Origin: Closterium sp. Naga37s-1
Taxonomy: Eukaryota > Streptophyta > Zygnematophyceae > Desmidiales > Closteriaceae
NCBI GenBank assembly: GCA_947471745.1
Contig: CANJKZ010000977.1
Location: 1,902,501 to 1,966,500, forward strand
Length of the DNA stretch: 64,000 nucleotides
Direction: 5' to 3'
Below the pieces are notes generated by a model that had not been told where the DNA came from, made no database searches, and saw nothing but the letters and a program-made list of their open reading frames with translations. Positions 12,901 through 24,412 of the stretch are shown piece by piece. Positions within the stretch are counted from its first letter, which is position 1, and every line of letters starts with the position of its first letter. The position numbers and the translations under genes were made by a program.

Positions 12901-15900
12901 AATAAAACTCTACTCAAAAGTCTTGCCTTCTTAAGCCGTCCCCTGGTTGGTTGTTCCAGTCATCAGATTTCTCCATTGTCTGCACTGCAGCATGCACACA
13001 TGGTTGAATCAACCTGTCGTGTCTTGAGGTCCATTCCGTGGTGTGGAGTCAAAACGCTTTCTGCTCACTTGCTCGGCAAGTTTCAGGATAGAGACTCTTT
13101 TGAGTCAAATCAATAATCGTTTATCCGTTTGCACGCTTTTTTTTTTCAGGGCGGAGGCTCTCAGATGGTTGAAAAGTTTGTCGGGACGCTGCCCCTGCGA
13201 TTCCGAGGCCTGCCACTGGACGAGATGTTCAACTTCGACAACGTGAAAAAGGTCAGCCGGGCAGCATAAGAGGATCTCAAAAATTGACTCCTTCCTTCCA
13301 TCCACTCGTCACCTCTTGCTATCCTGCATTTACCTCGTCCCTCCTTCTCTTTGCTCCTCTCCATCCTGCACTTGCAAGCTTCACCCCTCTGAACTGCCCC
13401 TCCTTTTTAACCGTTGTCCACCACTGTCCACCGTTGTGCACCCATCCACCCATCCACCCAAACAAACAATCCCCAGGTGGTGGCGGAGGCGGACGGGTAC
13501 CAGCCGTACGTGATCTCTCCAGAGAAGGGACTCCGTCTTCCTTCACGATTTCCAAGAATCACTTTCTTACCCAACCCACTATCACCCATTTACTTCAACC
13601 CAACCAACCAATCCCCCAGGTGGTGGCGGAGGCAGACGGGTACCAGCCGTATGTCATCTCCTCAGAGAAGGGTCTGCGTCTGCTCATCAAGCGCAGCCTC
13701 AACCTGGCCTCATCGAACCCACCCAACCATCACACTTCCAATCCTCCCAACCCCCTAACTAACCACCTTATCCACCCATCCACCCACCCACCAAACAGGT
13801 GGTGGCAGAGGCGGATGGGTACCAGCCGTACGTCATCTCCCCAGAGAAGGGTTTGCGTCTTCCTTTAGAATTCTGAAAAATGGCGTCATCATCGATCCCA
13901 CCCAACCATCACACCTCCAATCCTCCCAACCTCCCAACCAACCACCTTATTCACCCACTCACCTACCCTCTCAACCCTGCAGGTGGTGGCAGAGGCGGAC
14001 GGGTACCAGCCATACGTCATCTCCCCAGAGAAGGGACTCCGTCTGCTCATCAAGCGCAGCCTCAATCTCGCCAAGCAGCCGGGGCTGGACTGTGTGGATG
14101 AGGTGAGTGGGAGGTGGGGACGAGGTGAGGGAGAGGGTGAAGCGGGGGCAGGGTGTGTGGATGAGGTCGTGGGCGAGGTTCACTTCAGGTATGTGTGCTG
14201 ATGAAGGGTCCCGTCTCTCATCAAGCGCAGCCTCAACCTGGCCAAGCAGCCAGGCCTAGACTGTGTGGATGAGGTGAGCTGGGGTGGGTGAAGCGGGGGC
14301 AGGGCGTGTGGATGAGGTGGGTGGTGAGGTTCAGGCTCAGATTGTGTGCTGATGAAGGGTCTGCGGCTGCTCATCAAGCGCAGCCTCAACCTGGCCAAGC
14401 AGCCGGGGCTGGACTGTGTGGATGAGGTGAGCGCGAGGGTGAAGCTGAGGCCTGGACTGTGTGGCTGAGGTGAGCTAGAGGGGGCAAAGCTGAGGGCACA
14501 GCACGGTGTGTGGATGAGGTGGGGATTGCGGCTCAGGCTCGGATCGTGTGCGGAGGAAGAGGTTTAAACCTCTTGTCGTCGTAATCTCGATTCTCTTCTC
14601 CTTCTCTTTTTGACAAGCTTTTTGACAAGCTTTTAAGCCGAGGCCTGAGCTTTGCAGACTCAGGCCTCGCTTCCGCCCTGTCCTCCCCTTGTTGACGTTC
14701 CTTGACTTGCCTTGACCGCCCCATGCCTTTCCAGGTGCACAAGATCCAATTGGACGTTGTCGTTGCTTGACATTCCCTTTCACCTGTCTTCCCGTCCTTC
14801 CTCTGCCTCCCAATGCTTTTCCCTTTCCAGGTGCACAAGATCCTATTAGACATTGTTGTTGCAGCAGCATCAGACCTCAGGCCTTGACGTCCTTCCTGTC
14901 CTCCAATTAAATCTCCGTGTCTTTCCTTTAACCTCCCTATGTCTCTGTTCAGGTGCACAAGATCCTGCTGGACATTGTTGTTGCAGCAGCGTCCACAGCT
15001 CCCTCCCTTGTCCGCTTCCCTCCCATGAAGAAAGAGGTGCGCTCCCATGCACGCCATCCCGTGCCGTACATGCCGTGCCGTGCCATGCCATGCCATGCCG
15101 TGCCATGCCATCCCGTGCCGTGCCATGCCGTTCCATGCCGTGCCGTGCCATGCCATGCCATGCCATGCCATGCCGTGCCATGCTGTGCCATGCTATGTCG
15201 TGTCATGTCGTGCCATGTCATACTGTCCCCCCTCTTTGGATCCCCCCTATCTCAGCCTCCTGTCCGTCCCTCCCTGCTCCACCCTATACTCCCCTGCCCT
15301 CCACCACTCCAGCTGGTGGCGATAGCATCATCAGCCTTAGACGAGTACAGGGCAGAGGCGAAGGTGATGGTGACGGCGCTGGTGGACATGGAGAGGGTCT
15401 TCATCCCTGCCTTATTTGCTCCCTCCTCTAACCTACACCTGACCGTTAAACCCTGAGCCTCCTCTCTCCCCCCCTCTCCCTCACACAACTCCAGCTGGTG
15501 GCCATTGCCTCTGCAGCACTGGACGAGTACAGGGCAGAAGCAAAACTGATGGTGACAGCGCTGGTGGACATGGAGAGGGTCTTCATCCCTGCGACGCACT
15601 TCATCGAAGCCGAGTACAAGCGGCAGGAGACGCTGTTCAAGGAGATGACCAATGCGAGGAAGTCTGCCTCCAGAGCGGTGAGAAGGAGTGGAGCGCGTTA
15701 AGGTGGTGCTGGTGGGTATGGTGAGGTGAGGTGGCGTGGCAGGCACGCAACGGTAGGAGGGGTGTTCATTTCATCCCTGCGACGCACTTCATAGAGGCGG
15801 AGTACAAGCGACAGGAGACGCTGTTCAAGGAGATGACCAACGCATGCAAGTCTGCCTCCAGAGCGGTGAGCAGGAGTGGAGGGGAGTGGAGGTGAGGACA

Positions 15901-16278
15901 GGCAGGCAGACAGGCAAGTGAGGGTAGGAGGGGTGTTCATTTCATCCCTGCGACGCACTTCATAGAGGCGGAGTACAAGCGGCAGGAGACGCTGTTCAAG
16001 GAGATGACCAACGCACGCAAGTCTGCATCCAGAGCGGTGAGCAGGAGTGGAGTGGAGTGGAGTGGAGTGGAGTGGAGCACGTAAAGGTTGTGCTGGCGGC
16101 AGCGGTGAGGTCGGTGTAGGAAGGCAGACAGGAAGGTGAGGGGGTGGGAGGGGTGGGGTGTTCATCTCATCCTTGCTCTCTTCCTCTCTTTTCCATTCAG
16201 GGCGAGGGCCGGTTTGGCTCGTTCATGATGGGGCGGAAGAAGGACGTGCCCCCTCCTCCTCCACCATCAGCGTCATTC

Positions 16279-16313
<35 letters not shown>

Positions 16314-19300
16314 CAGCCAGCCCCAAGAGCCGCAGCGGGAACTCGCAGGTATCCATCTTCCTGTCATGTTTTTTTTCTTCTCAATCAACAGTGGAAGGCT
16401 CCTACTTATCACTTGCCAGCTTTTTTTGAGGCGCCTTAATGAGGATATTTTTTAGGCGCCTCAAAACTCGCAGGTATGCATCTTTCTGTCATGGTTTTTT
16501 TCTTCTCAATCAACAGTGGAAGGCTCCTACTTATCACTTGCCAGCTGTGTCATTCTCAGCTGTCAATCAAAACTAAATTTTCACGGTTTCACATCTGGGT
16601 CGGTGGAGCAAGCATGCAATGCAACATTCGTTACATACTTTAGTTTTCCTTCTTTCCCCCGTCTCTCTCTCACGGCCTGCCTGCAGGGTTCCTGTGGAAG
16701 GTGGGCTCCAAGGGCGGGTGGAGCAAACAAGCGAGCACTGGTGCTTGCTCCCAGTGGCTCAGGGAAAGGGTTGCTGGAGAGGTCTGTGCAATTGTTCTGT
16801 TTCTTTTCTCTCCCCTCTCTCTTTCACGGCCTGCAGGGTTCCTGTGGAAGGTGGGCTCCAAGGGCGGGTGGAGCAAGCGGGCATTGGTGCATGATCCCTC
16901 AGCCTGAGGGAGGGGGTTGTTGAGGTTTTTTCTGCAATCATTCTCTTTCATTACTCTCCCCTTTCATGCCTGCCTGCAGGGTTCCTGTGGAAGGTGAGCT
17001 CCAAGGGCGGGTGGAGCAAGCGGTGGTTCGCCCTCAGCGACAAGACTGCCAGGGTGAGTGAGAGAGTGAGTGAGTGAGTGAGTGAGTGAGTGAGTGAACG
17101 AGTGAATGAGTGAGTGAGTGAACGAGTGAGTGAGTGATAGGGTCTTCTCGATTGAGTGTAGTGTAGACGTGCGTTTTCTTAAGCGCCTAAAGGATCGGCT
17201 ACTGCAGGACATGAGAGCAGTGTTGCAAGCACGCTCGCTACAGTAAGAGCAGTGCAAGGAGAGGAACACCGACGCAAGGAACAGAGAAGACAGCTAATGC
17301 ACACGCATTTCGATCCAACCAGTGACATGCAGAGTAGATACGCAGGCAGTGTCTGAATTAGTACCCGTTTCTCGTCAGCATGGCGTTTCCCAGAATTCTC
17401 TATAAAACGCCCTGCATTTTTGGAAGTGACATGCAACCTGCAGAGTAGGTAGGCAGACAGTGTCGGAACGGAAGTAACGCCCGTTTCTCATCAGCATCCA
17501 CAACCTTGTTCCGTGACCTCGTTCGTATCCATCCCTGCGCTCTTTCCATTCTCTTCCTCTCCCGCCTCCACCCCCCCCCCTCTCTCCTCCGCTTGTGTGC
17601 CCTACAGCTCTACTATGTGAAGAAGCCTGATGAAAAGACTCCCAGGGGCGTCATCCCTCTAGAGGTGAGCACCATCCTTTTAAAGCGACCGTCAAGTCAC
17701 TCACTGCCGTGTCTCCAGTCGCCTCGAATCATTATCAATTCCATCTTCGGTGCTGTTTCTCCACAGGTCGGGGTGTGTGAAGGTAAAATTCCCCTAGCCC
17801 TATGCCTTTTGCCGCCACCTCCCTAGCTTGTCAATTTGTCAATGTACCGTCCCTCATTCTGGCATCCTCCAGAGGAGGGGGCTTCTGTAAAGAAGAACAC
17901 ACAAACACCCCTCCCTCCCCACTCCACCCTCTTGATCCCCCAGGACTGCATCGTGGAGGACAATCTGCCCCCAGAGGAGGTGCCATCTGCATCCTCTCTG
18001 TGGGGAAGAACGAACAATGACCCTTCCTCCCTGCCTCCCTTGATCCTCGCAGGACTGCGTGGTGGACGACAATCTCCCCCCCGAGGAGGTGCTCTCGGCG
18101 TCGGACCTCAAGTGTGGAAGCCCCTCCGCCCAGTCGCTGCCGTTCAAACAACAGCAAGCAACACACAAACACAAACACCACTCCCCCTTTTGCTACCTTG
18201 ATCCCCTCTACCCTCCTTTCTTCTCCACAGGACTGCATAGTGGACGACAATCTCCCCCCAGAGGAGGTGCCATCGGCATCGGACCTCAAGTCTGGAAGCC
18301 CCTCCGCCCAGTCGCTGTCGTTCAAAATCAGTAATCGCACCCCGTACAAGACCGTGGTCAAAGGTGAGTATAAGGCGTGGTGAAAGTGCGTGAGTGTAGA
18401 CAATGGATAAAGGTGAGTTGCTATCGTGTATCATTGAGGTGTCAAGTCTGGAAGCCCCCCTCTGCCCAGTCACTGTCGTTCAAAATCAGTAATCGCACCC
18501 CGTACAAGACCGTGGTCAAAGGTGAGTGTAGGATTAGGTTTAAAGGTGAGATTAGGGTTAAAGGTGATTGTAGATTAGGTTGAAAGATGAAAGTAGGGTT
18601 AAAAGTGATTGTAAATTAGGGTCAAAGGTGAGTGTAGCATTATCAGTAATCGCACCCCGTACAAGACCGTGTGTGGTCAAAGGTGAGATAGCTAACATCC
18701 ATGTAATAGAGAGCTGATCGCAGTCTTCTCGTGAGTCTCTCAGAGCCGCAAGCAACTGCACACCACACACGGCCATGTCAATCTGCTTGCGCGACGAGTT
18801 AAGGTTCTGGGCGAGTTGGGGCTCTGCATTACTGCGCTCTGCTGCAATTGTGAGGCATTTGAGCCGTTGGAGCCCTCCCTTACACCAACGCGTTCAGAGA
18901 AGTATCCCTCCCTTCCCCACTTTGATTTGACCCCCCTCCCCTCCCCTCTCATTCACCCGCCCGCCCGTTTCTCCCACCCATATTCTCCCCGCTCTTGCTG
19001 CACTTCACAGCTCCCTAAGCCTTCGTGACGGACAGCCGTTCAAGAAGCAGCAGTGGGTGCAGGTGCAGCAGCTTTGCAGTCACGCCAAACCCTCTCACTC
19101 ATATCCCCCTTCCCTCCCGTCCGTTCCCCTGCCATCCACCCGCCTGTTTCTCTGCCTGTTTCCCCCTGCCTGTGTCTCCCATGGCAGTGCACAACGCTCT
19201 CATCCTCCGAGCTGACAGCCTGGCAGAGAAGCAGCAGTGGGTGCAGCGGCTGCGCAGCCACACCAAGGCATACAAAGAAGCGCCCTCACCCCCGCCAGAA

Positions 19301-21800
19301 GCAGCAGGCGGGGAAGCAGGAGACGACGCAGGGGGCGCGGATGGGGAACGGGAGGGGGAGAGCGGGCCAGGGGGGCTTGGGGGGGGCGTTCCCCCCGCGC
19401 CTGGGCAGCAGGGGGGACCTGGGGGGGGCAATCAGCGGGTGGTGAGTCCGGAGGAGGAGCTCAAGGCCATGGCGACTGAAGTGAGGCGATACGTGCATGC
19501 TGTGCTGGCTCACCTGGCTGATAACATCCCCAAGGTGGGTGGGAGGTGGGGCTTGATCAAGGTTCTTTTACTGGGTGACTAGTGTGTGAGTGGGAAAGGG
19601 TGAAGTGAGGCGATACGTGCATGCTGTGCTGGCGCACCTGGCCGATAACATCCCCAAGGTGGGTGGAATGTGGGTGGGGGTTGAGGCTTGATCAGGTTTA
19701 TTTAGTCTAGGGTGTGAGTTGGGAGGGATGAACCAGGTGAAGTGAGGCAATACGTGCACGCTGTGCTGTGCTGGCTCACCTGGCCGATAACATCCCCAAG
19801 GTGGGTGGGTGGGAGAAGGGAGGGAAGGGGATGCGGGCGTGGGGGGGTTGTTCCCTCCGCGTCCGGGCAGCAGGGGCCGCCTGGGGTGCGTTTCCCTGCG
19901 CCTGCACCTGCGTTTCCTCCTGCTGCCCACCCCTGTTGTCCTCTCCCTGCCCCTTTCAGCATCCCTCCCTCGCTTCGCTGCCGCCCTCTGGCCATAGTGC
20001 TGGCACAAGTGGGTAGGGCCCATAGGACCACCACAAGTGACACACAGATTTCTATCCCCGTGCTCTCACCCACGCATGACTGTGCTGTGCCACACCACTC
20101 CGTTCTTCTGCCTCCCTCCCTGCTGCCAGGCCATAGTGCTGACTCAAGTGGAGAAGGCCAAAGACGCCATGCTCACAAAGCTGTACCAGAAAGTCAGGTA
20201 CGATGATCCGAGTTCAATGATTAGGCTGTAATGAAACGCGGTTCTTTAATCTAAATGCGATGAATCTATTGGAGGTAAAGCCCCTTGTGCTTGGAGGTAA
20301 AGCCCCTTGTGCTCCCTGTGCTTTAACTAATTCTCTCTGCCACCCTGTCTCTTCCTCTACCTTGCAGTGAACTATCCGACGACAGTCTATCAGTGCTCCT
20401 GCAGGAGGACATGGAGAGCAAGGGGAAGAGGGAGCGGTTCAAGCACCTGCAGGGGGCTCTGCTGAAGCTGAAGCGGTCGCTGAGCCTGCATGAGGCGAGG
20501 GCGTCGGCAGAAGAGGAGGCTGGCGCAGGTGAGTGAAGAAGAGTGAGGGAGAATGAGGGAGTGGGTGGGAGTGAGAGCGTCTGTAATGGTGTGTGGGAGG
20601 TTGGATTTCATAAGACTGGGGGAGAGAGCTGAGAGAAGAGTGCATTACAGAAGACGGCGTTGGTGTCATTGAGAGAGTGTGAGGAAGTGAAGGGGTGAGT
20701 GAGGGAGTGAGTGGGGACGGGACTTAGTGAGGGAGTGATTTGTCCGGTGGACGATAGGCTGACGAGTTGCCTATCACAGGGAAGCAACTTAGGTCTCAGT
20801 GCAAGAGATCAAAGCCCACGTTCACCCTCGTATGCATCACCCTTGCACCTTTGTCCTTCCTCCCCATCCCTTGCTCTGCCTCCCCCATCTCTTGTCTTGC
20901 CTCCCCCATCCCTCAACCCCCACTACTTACCAGGTGAGAAGGAGAAGGTGGATGATCCCTCATCTCTTGTCTTGTCTTACATCCCCCTGACCACCCTTTC
21001 ACCCCTTAACATGCCACCCTTACACCTTTGTTCTTTCTCCCCCCACCCTCCACCCCCCGCGCCCCCACCCAGGTGAGAAGGAGAAGGTGGATGACTGGCG
21101 GGCAGCCTTCAACAAGGCATCACCCATGGCCACAGTGCAAGAGAACGACGCACCATCTCCTAGATCCTCCGCTCCTGCTCTCTCCCCAACCTCTGCCAAG
21201 CCTTCCCGAACCTCCTCCGGAACTCCCAAGGGCTCAGGTTCGGCAGGAACAGGCTCGTCCCCCGCTCCTGCTGCATCCCAATCCGCCGCTTCTGCTGCGG
21301 TGGCTTCAGCAGCAGCTGCAGCTGCAGCGGCAGGGAGAGGAGGACCTGGAGCAGGAGCAGGAGGAGGAGGAGGGGCAGGGGGGCCTGGGGGGGCAGGATC
21401 TGCATCCTCTCCATCCCCATCCATCTCCTACGCCCCTAGAACCAGCGTGAGCATGGCCCCTATGGGTGGAGGAGGCAGCCCCATGGGTATGCCTGGGAGT
21501 GTCAGCATGAGCGGTGCTGGGGGTTATGGTGGCAGTGTTGGCATGAGCAGCAGTGCCAGTGCAGCAGCAGGGTACGGCACCGGTGGGGGCTCAAGGGGAA
21601 CGCCGCCTATGGGTGCTCCTCCTATGGGTGGAGGTGCTGCTATGGGTCAACCTATGGGGCAGCCAATGGGTGCGCCTATTGCGGCTGGTCAGCCCCGCAA
21701 TCCTTCCCCGCTGCGGCAGATGCTGAGCGGTGTGGGTATGGGGAGGAGAATGCCTCCTGCTCCCCCTACCACCGCTGCGCCCACGTATAAGTACCCATAG
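6923..21800 (+). CDS. DRP2: DRP2-type dynamin with PH domain, GED and proline-rich tail
   Basis: Dynamin of the plant DRP2 class, which acts with DRP1 at clathrin-coated membranes. Exons: 6923-7066, 7585-7635, 7792-7912, 8172-8267 (or 8341-8436), 8873-8934, 9702-9813, 11251-11584, 12669-12816, 13150-13251, 13983-14102, 14953-15036, 15495-15677, 16201-16348, 16980-17053, 17608-17664, 18231-18363, 19188-19534, 20130-20197, 20368-20528, 21073-21800. They sum to 1091 codons in phase (1090 aa). Visible domains: P-loop GAPGAGKS (46-53), switch-I-like GGATR, DLPG (145-148), stalk ([15 protein letters not shown]), PH domain from about 569 to 690 ([19 protein letters not shown]), GED about 725-840, then a Gly/Pro/Ser-rich tail. 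The usual G4 NKxD-like motif reads TQFE (204-207), which is unusual. An alanine run in exon 13 comes from GCT repeats. Confidence 0.93.
8172..8436 (+). repeat. Duplicated complete DRP2 exon 4
   Basis: Two 96-nt exons, 8172-8267 and 8341-8436, both start after CCACCAG and both end in a GT donor (GTGAGT and GTCAGT). Both encode [20 protein letters not shown] and what follows. Either copy fits the flanking phases; inclusion of both would add 32 residues in frame. Confidence 0.85.
9411..10193 (+). repeat. Exon-edge repeat cluster, DRP2 exon 6
   Basis: Copies of the 5' part with acceptor start at 9411 and 9561 ([15 protein letters not shown]). The complete exon is 9702-9813. Copies of the 3' part with a GTAGG donor lie at about 9917-9993 and 10112-10193 ([18 protein letters not shown]). 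A CTG/GCT microsatellite lies at 10067-10100. Confidence 0.87.
10451..12006 (+). repeat. Exon-edge repeat cluster, DRP2 exon 7
   Basis: Three copies of the 5' part with acceptor start at 10451, 10757 and 10977, each encoding [14 protein letters not shown] through [10 protein letters not shown] and then dissolving into C-rich intron. The complete exon is 11251-11584. Two copies of the 3' part follow at about 11650-11747 and 11880-12006 ([21 protein letters not shown]), each ending at a GT donor. Confidence 0.88.
12188..12816 (+). repeat. Exon-edge repeat cluster, DRP2 exon 8
   Basis: Copies of the 5' part follow acceptors at 12188, 12367 and 12513 and encode [19 protein letters not shown]. 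The complete exon with donor is 12669-12816. No 3' copies were seen downstream. Confidence 0.87.
13478..14427 (+). repeat. Exon-edge repeat cluster, DRP2 exon 10
   Basis: Copies of the 5' part start near 13478, 13620 and 13800 ([14 protein letters not shown]). The complete exon is 13983-14102. Copies of the 3' part lie at about 14213-14274 and 14357-14427 ([20 protein letters not shown]), each followed by GTGAG. The 5' copies always precede and the 3' copies always follow. Confidence 0.87.
14735..15036 (+). repeat. Exon-edge repeat cluster, DRP2 exon 11
   Basis: Two 5' copies, beginning after CCAG at about 14735 and 14831 ([10 protein letters not shown]), precede the complete 84-nt exon at 14953-15036. 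The intron between carries further short similarity. Confidence 0.82.
15060..15226. repeat. ATGCC/GTGCC pentanucleotide repeat in DRP2 intron 11
   Basis: About 165 bp of CCATG and CCGTG pentamers directly downstream of the exon 11 donor. The tract is purely intronic in the gene model. Confidence 0.9.
15313..16037 (+). repeat. Exon-edge repeat cluster, DRP2 exon 12
   Basis: A 5' copy (about 15313-15408, [20 protein letters not shown]) precedes the complete exon 15495-15677. Two 3' copies follow (about 15772-15865 and 15945-16036), both encoding [20 protein letters not shown] and ending AGAGCG|GTGAG. Confidence 0.88.
16366..16546. repeat. Direct repeat with palindromic GAGGCGCCTC core
   Basis: A segment of about 58 bp in DRP2 intron 13 (from the T-rich CATG tract through CACTTGCCAGCT) occurs at about 16366-16422 and again at about 16490-16546. 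Between the copies lie two GGCGCC palindromic cores (TTGAGGCGCCTTAA near 16427 and TTTAGGCGCCTCAAA near 16452), themselves arranged as an inverted repeat. Confidence 0.75.
16684..17137 (+). repeat. DRP2 exon 14 (PH domain) edge repeats and GTGA microsatellite
   Basis: Two 5' copies after CTGCAG (about 16686 and 16838, [14 protein letters not shown]) precede the complete exon 16980-17053. The donor GTGAGT is itself expanded into a GAGTGA-type microsatellite from 17054 to about 17137, so many overlapping donor-like sites follow the true one. Confidence 0.85.
17943..18686 (+). repeat. Exon-edge repeat cluster, DRP2 exon 16
   Basis: 5' copies begin after a CAG near 17943 and 18053 ([26 protein letters not shown]). 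The complete exon is 18231-18363. 3' copies are at about 18440-18521 ([17 protein letters not shown]) and 18640-18681, each with a GTGAG donor. Confidence 0.86.
19035..19801 (+). repeat. Exon-edge repeat cluster, DRP2 exon 17
   Basis: A degenerate 5'-side copy (about 19035-19090, [16 protein letters not shown]) precedes the complete exon 19188-19534. Two 3' copies lie at about 19599-19658 and 19739-19800 ([15 protein letters not shown] then GTGGGT). A short 5' copy of the next exon is at 19990-20012. Confidence 0.8.
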
Positions 21801-22261
21801 TTTTGTTTTTTGTAGATTCGAGAAACCAACAGCTTTCCCGCATGCTACATCCCAGGGCGATGAATGCCTGTCTGTCTGGGTCACTAGAGCTTTGCTACTG
21901 AAACTGGATGTGTTAAAGTTCAAGCACTGTTTCCTTGCACACTAGCAGTGCACGCCTGTATTCCATCCGATGTCGACAAGCCTTATGGTGTGGTCAGGTT
22001 GTACGTCTCCAGTACGTCCCCTGCTCTTACGACAAAATCACTTTCCACAGTGTCGTCCTGAGCCACGAAGCATTGAGTGTGAATGTATGACCTAACCGCG
22101 TGCGTGCTTATTCTTCTGCACCAGTCCTGTGTAGTCGCTCTCTCTGCATTTGCTTCCTGGTGATCCGAAACAAAGCAAAGCATGAGTGGACCTTATGTCA
22201 AACTCGATTTTTTGGGGGGGGGTTGGGGAGGGGGCCTAATTCACCCTACCAGTATGAGTAA
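21801..22261. other. DRP2 3' flank up to the retroelement insertion
   Basis: About 460 bp after the DRP2 stop, presumably holding its 3' untranslated region. No coding similarity or RNA gene was recognised. A short poly-G run (22214-22222) lies near the retroelement target site. Confidence 0.5.
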
Positions 22262-22266
22262 GATGG

Positions 22267-22395
22267 TGTTAGGAACTAGAATGGGTTGCATTAGGTCAAG
22301 GAGTGGGGTACAAGCAAAGTAGCGAGAAGGTTTGTGTACCCACTAAGGCTAGCCCCAATATAGCCTAGATAGACATAAAGATATGTGTTTTGACA
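22267..22395 (-). repeat. 3' LTR of copia element
   Basis: 129 bp, matching 29046-29179. Adjacent internal sequence reads, on the coding strand, TATGGGGGTG directly before the LTR start TGTCAAAACA; this is the likely polypurine tract. Confidence 0.93.
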
Positions 22396-22626
22396 CACCC
22401 CCATAGGCGAAGTGGGGGATAGCCAGAGCAAGCAATGGTCACAAGACCAGTCAAGAGAAGAAACAAAGCAAAGCTCAGGGTGGATCTCAAGATCACCACA
22501 CAGTCCGAGCACAAGCAAGCGGCCACAAGGCCAGTTCACATGGCAGGAGCAGTACACTGATCACAACCTAGCCAGTGCAAACATGCAAGTATATATATAA
22601 CAGTGTACAACAAGGGCAAGGCAAGA

Positions 22627-24412
22627 TCAAGAGACAATCAGGTGAGGCAGAGTGGGCACAAGCCCAAGAGCAGTGCAGAAACGCTGATAATCACCAGAAC
22701 CAAGGGCCTTCGTGAAGATATCAGCAGTGTTGGCCTGGGAGGCCACGTACGAAAGGCGAAGCTGACCACGCTGCTGCAACTCTCGTGCGAGAAAGTAACG
22801 AAGAGCATTATGCTTCGTTCTGTGCTCCAGCCTCTGCTCCCGACACAAGGCAATCATGGCCTTGTTGTCGACGTACAGAACTGGAGGAGAACGACGCCGC
22901 TCACCCAAGTCGGTAAGCAAGTAGGTCAGCCAACGTAGCTCTTGTGCAGTCATAGCCCCAGCGTAGTTCTCGGCCTCACAGCTGGAGCTAAGCACAGAAG
23001 ACGAGCGAGTGGACCTCCACGAGACAGAACCAGTGCCAAGACTGAAGGAGTAACCCTGTGACGACCGCTGAGTCACCTGGTTGTCAGCCCAAGAATCGTC
23101 TGAGTGCCCTGTGAGAACAACTGGGCCCCGTCCCCCAAGCACAAGCCTCATGCCTGATGTACTGCACAAGTAACGCAGTACCCTCTGCTCAGCCCTGTAG
23201 TGCACAGGGCGGTGTCTCCCGGGCGGAACGTAGTGCGCCAGGATGCTGAGAGGGTACGCGAGGTCAGGTCGAGTGCACGTCATCAGATACATGAGGCAGC
23301 CCACTAGCTCTGGGTACGGACCACTCGGCTCTACGGACTCATCCGAAGGTGGAGCTGAGAGCGAGTGGTTCGCAGCTAGAGGAGTGGACTGTGGCGAGGA
23401 GAACTGAAAGCCGAAGCGCTGAAGGACCTGGTGCACCATGTGTGACTGAGTCAGAGTGATGGTGCGCCGTGCTCTGTCCTGGGTGATCTGCAAGCCAAGA
23501 TAGCTGCGCAGCTCACCCAAGTCCGTGCAGGTGTGTCTCTTCTGCAGCTCCACCTTCACAAGGGCCAGTGCCTCAGTGTGAGCAGTAGCAAAAACCAAGT
23601 CGTCGACGTACACGAGGATGAAGAACGACGGCATCGAAGGGTCGGTGCGCAAAAACAGCGACGGGTCAGCAGTCGGAGGACCAAAACCAAGAGCCGCAAG
23701 TGTCGTCCTCAGTGTGTCGTGCCACTCGCGGGGCCTGACGGAGACTGTAGACTGGCCGCCGGTGGCTCCACTGGGTACCCTCAGGAAACGACCCAGCGAA
23801 GCCAGGTGGGTGGCGCAGCCTGATTTCCTCGTGAAGGCTGCTCTGCAAGAAGGCTGCCGAGAAGTCGAGGGAGTGCAGCTCGTAGTCACGCTGTGCTGCA
23901 ACATGCACTAACACCCGAAGAGTGGTCATCTTCGGGGTGGGGGAGAAGGTCAGGAAGAAGTCGACCCCCTGTCGCTGACTGAAGCCTCGTGCAACGTAAC
24001 GTGCCTTGAAGGCAGGCGGCGAACCCGGTGGCCGCTTCACCCTGAAAATACACAAGCCATCGACTATGTTCGTCCCAGGAGGGGGAACGGCGTCGACGTA
24101 GGTGCCTGTGGACTTCCAGGATGCCATCTCTGCGTCCATGGTTGTCTGCCACTGAGAGGAGTACTGACTCGAAATCGCCTCTGCGTAAGAGCGCGGGGTC
24201 GGGATGTCCAGTGCATCCGGGTCTCCCTCATGGGCAAGAAGCAATGCCGGGAGATGAGGTACAGCAGCCGCAAGGCATTCGAGCTCAAACTGCCTGTCCT
24301 CAAGGACGTCACAGCCAAGGGCAAGCTCACCCCCGATGGACGGAGGACAGTCACTCAGACTCGGTAACAAGACTCGCAAAGTAGTCAAGACGACAGGCAG
24401 AAGCGAAGTCAA
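22627..24412 (-). pseudogene. Copia reverse transcriptase and RNase H, frameshifted
   Basis: The 24412-23666 frame covers the start of the reverse transcriptase domain (FRVKRPPGSPPAFKARYVA, FSQRQGVDFF, SLDFSAAFLQ). It then shifts near 23730 into the 22627-23904 frame, which holds LVYVDDLVFA and the RNase H region (SSSCEAENYAGAM, LYVDNKAMIALC, ANTADIFTKAL) and ends at a stop near 22627. At least one frameshift separates the two halves, so no intact enzyme is encoded. Confidence 0.9.

Noticed and set aside
14533..15171. Minus-strand open frames rich in Met, Ala, Trp, His and Gly
   Set aside because: Translation of the ATGCC/GTGCC pentanucleotide repeat inside a DRP2 intron.
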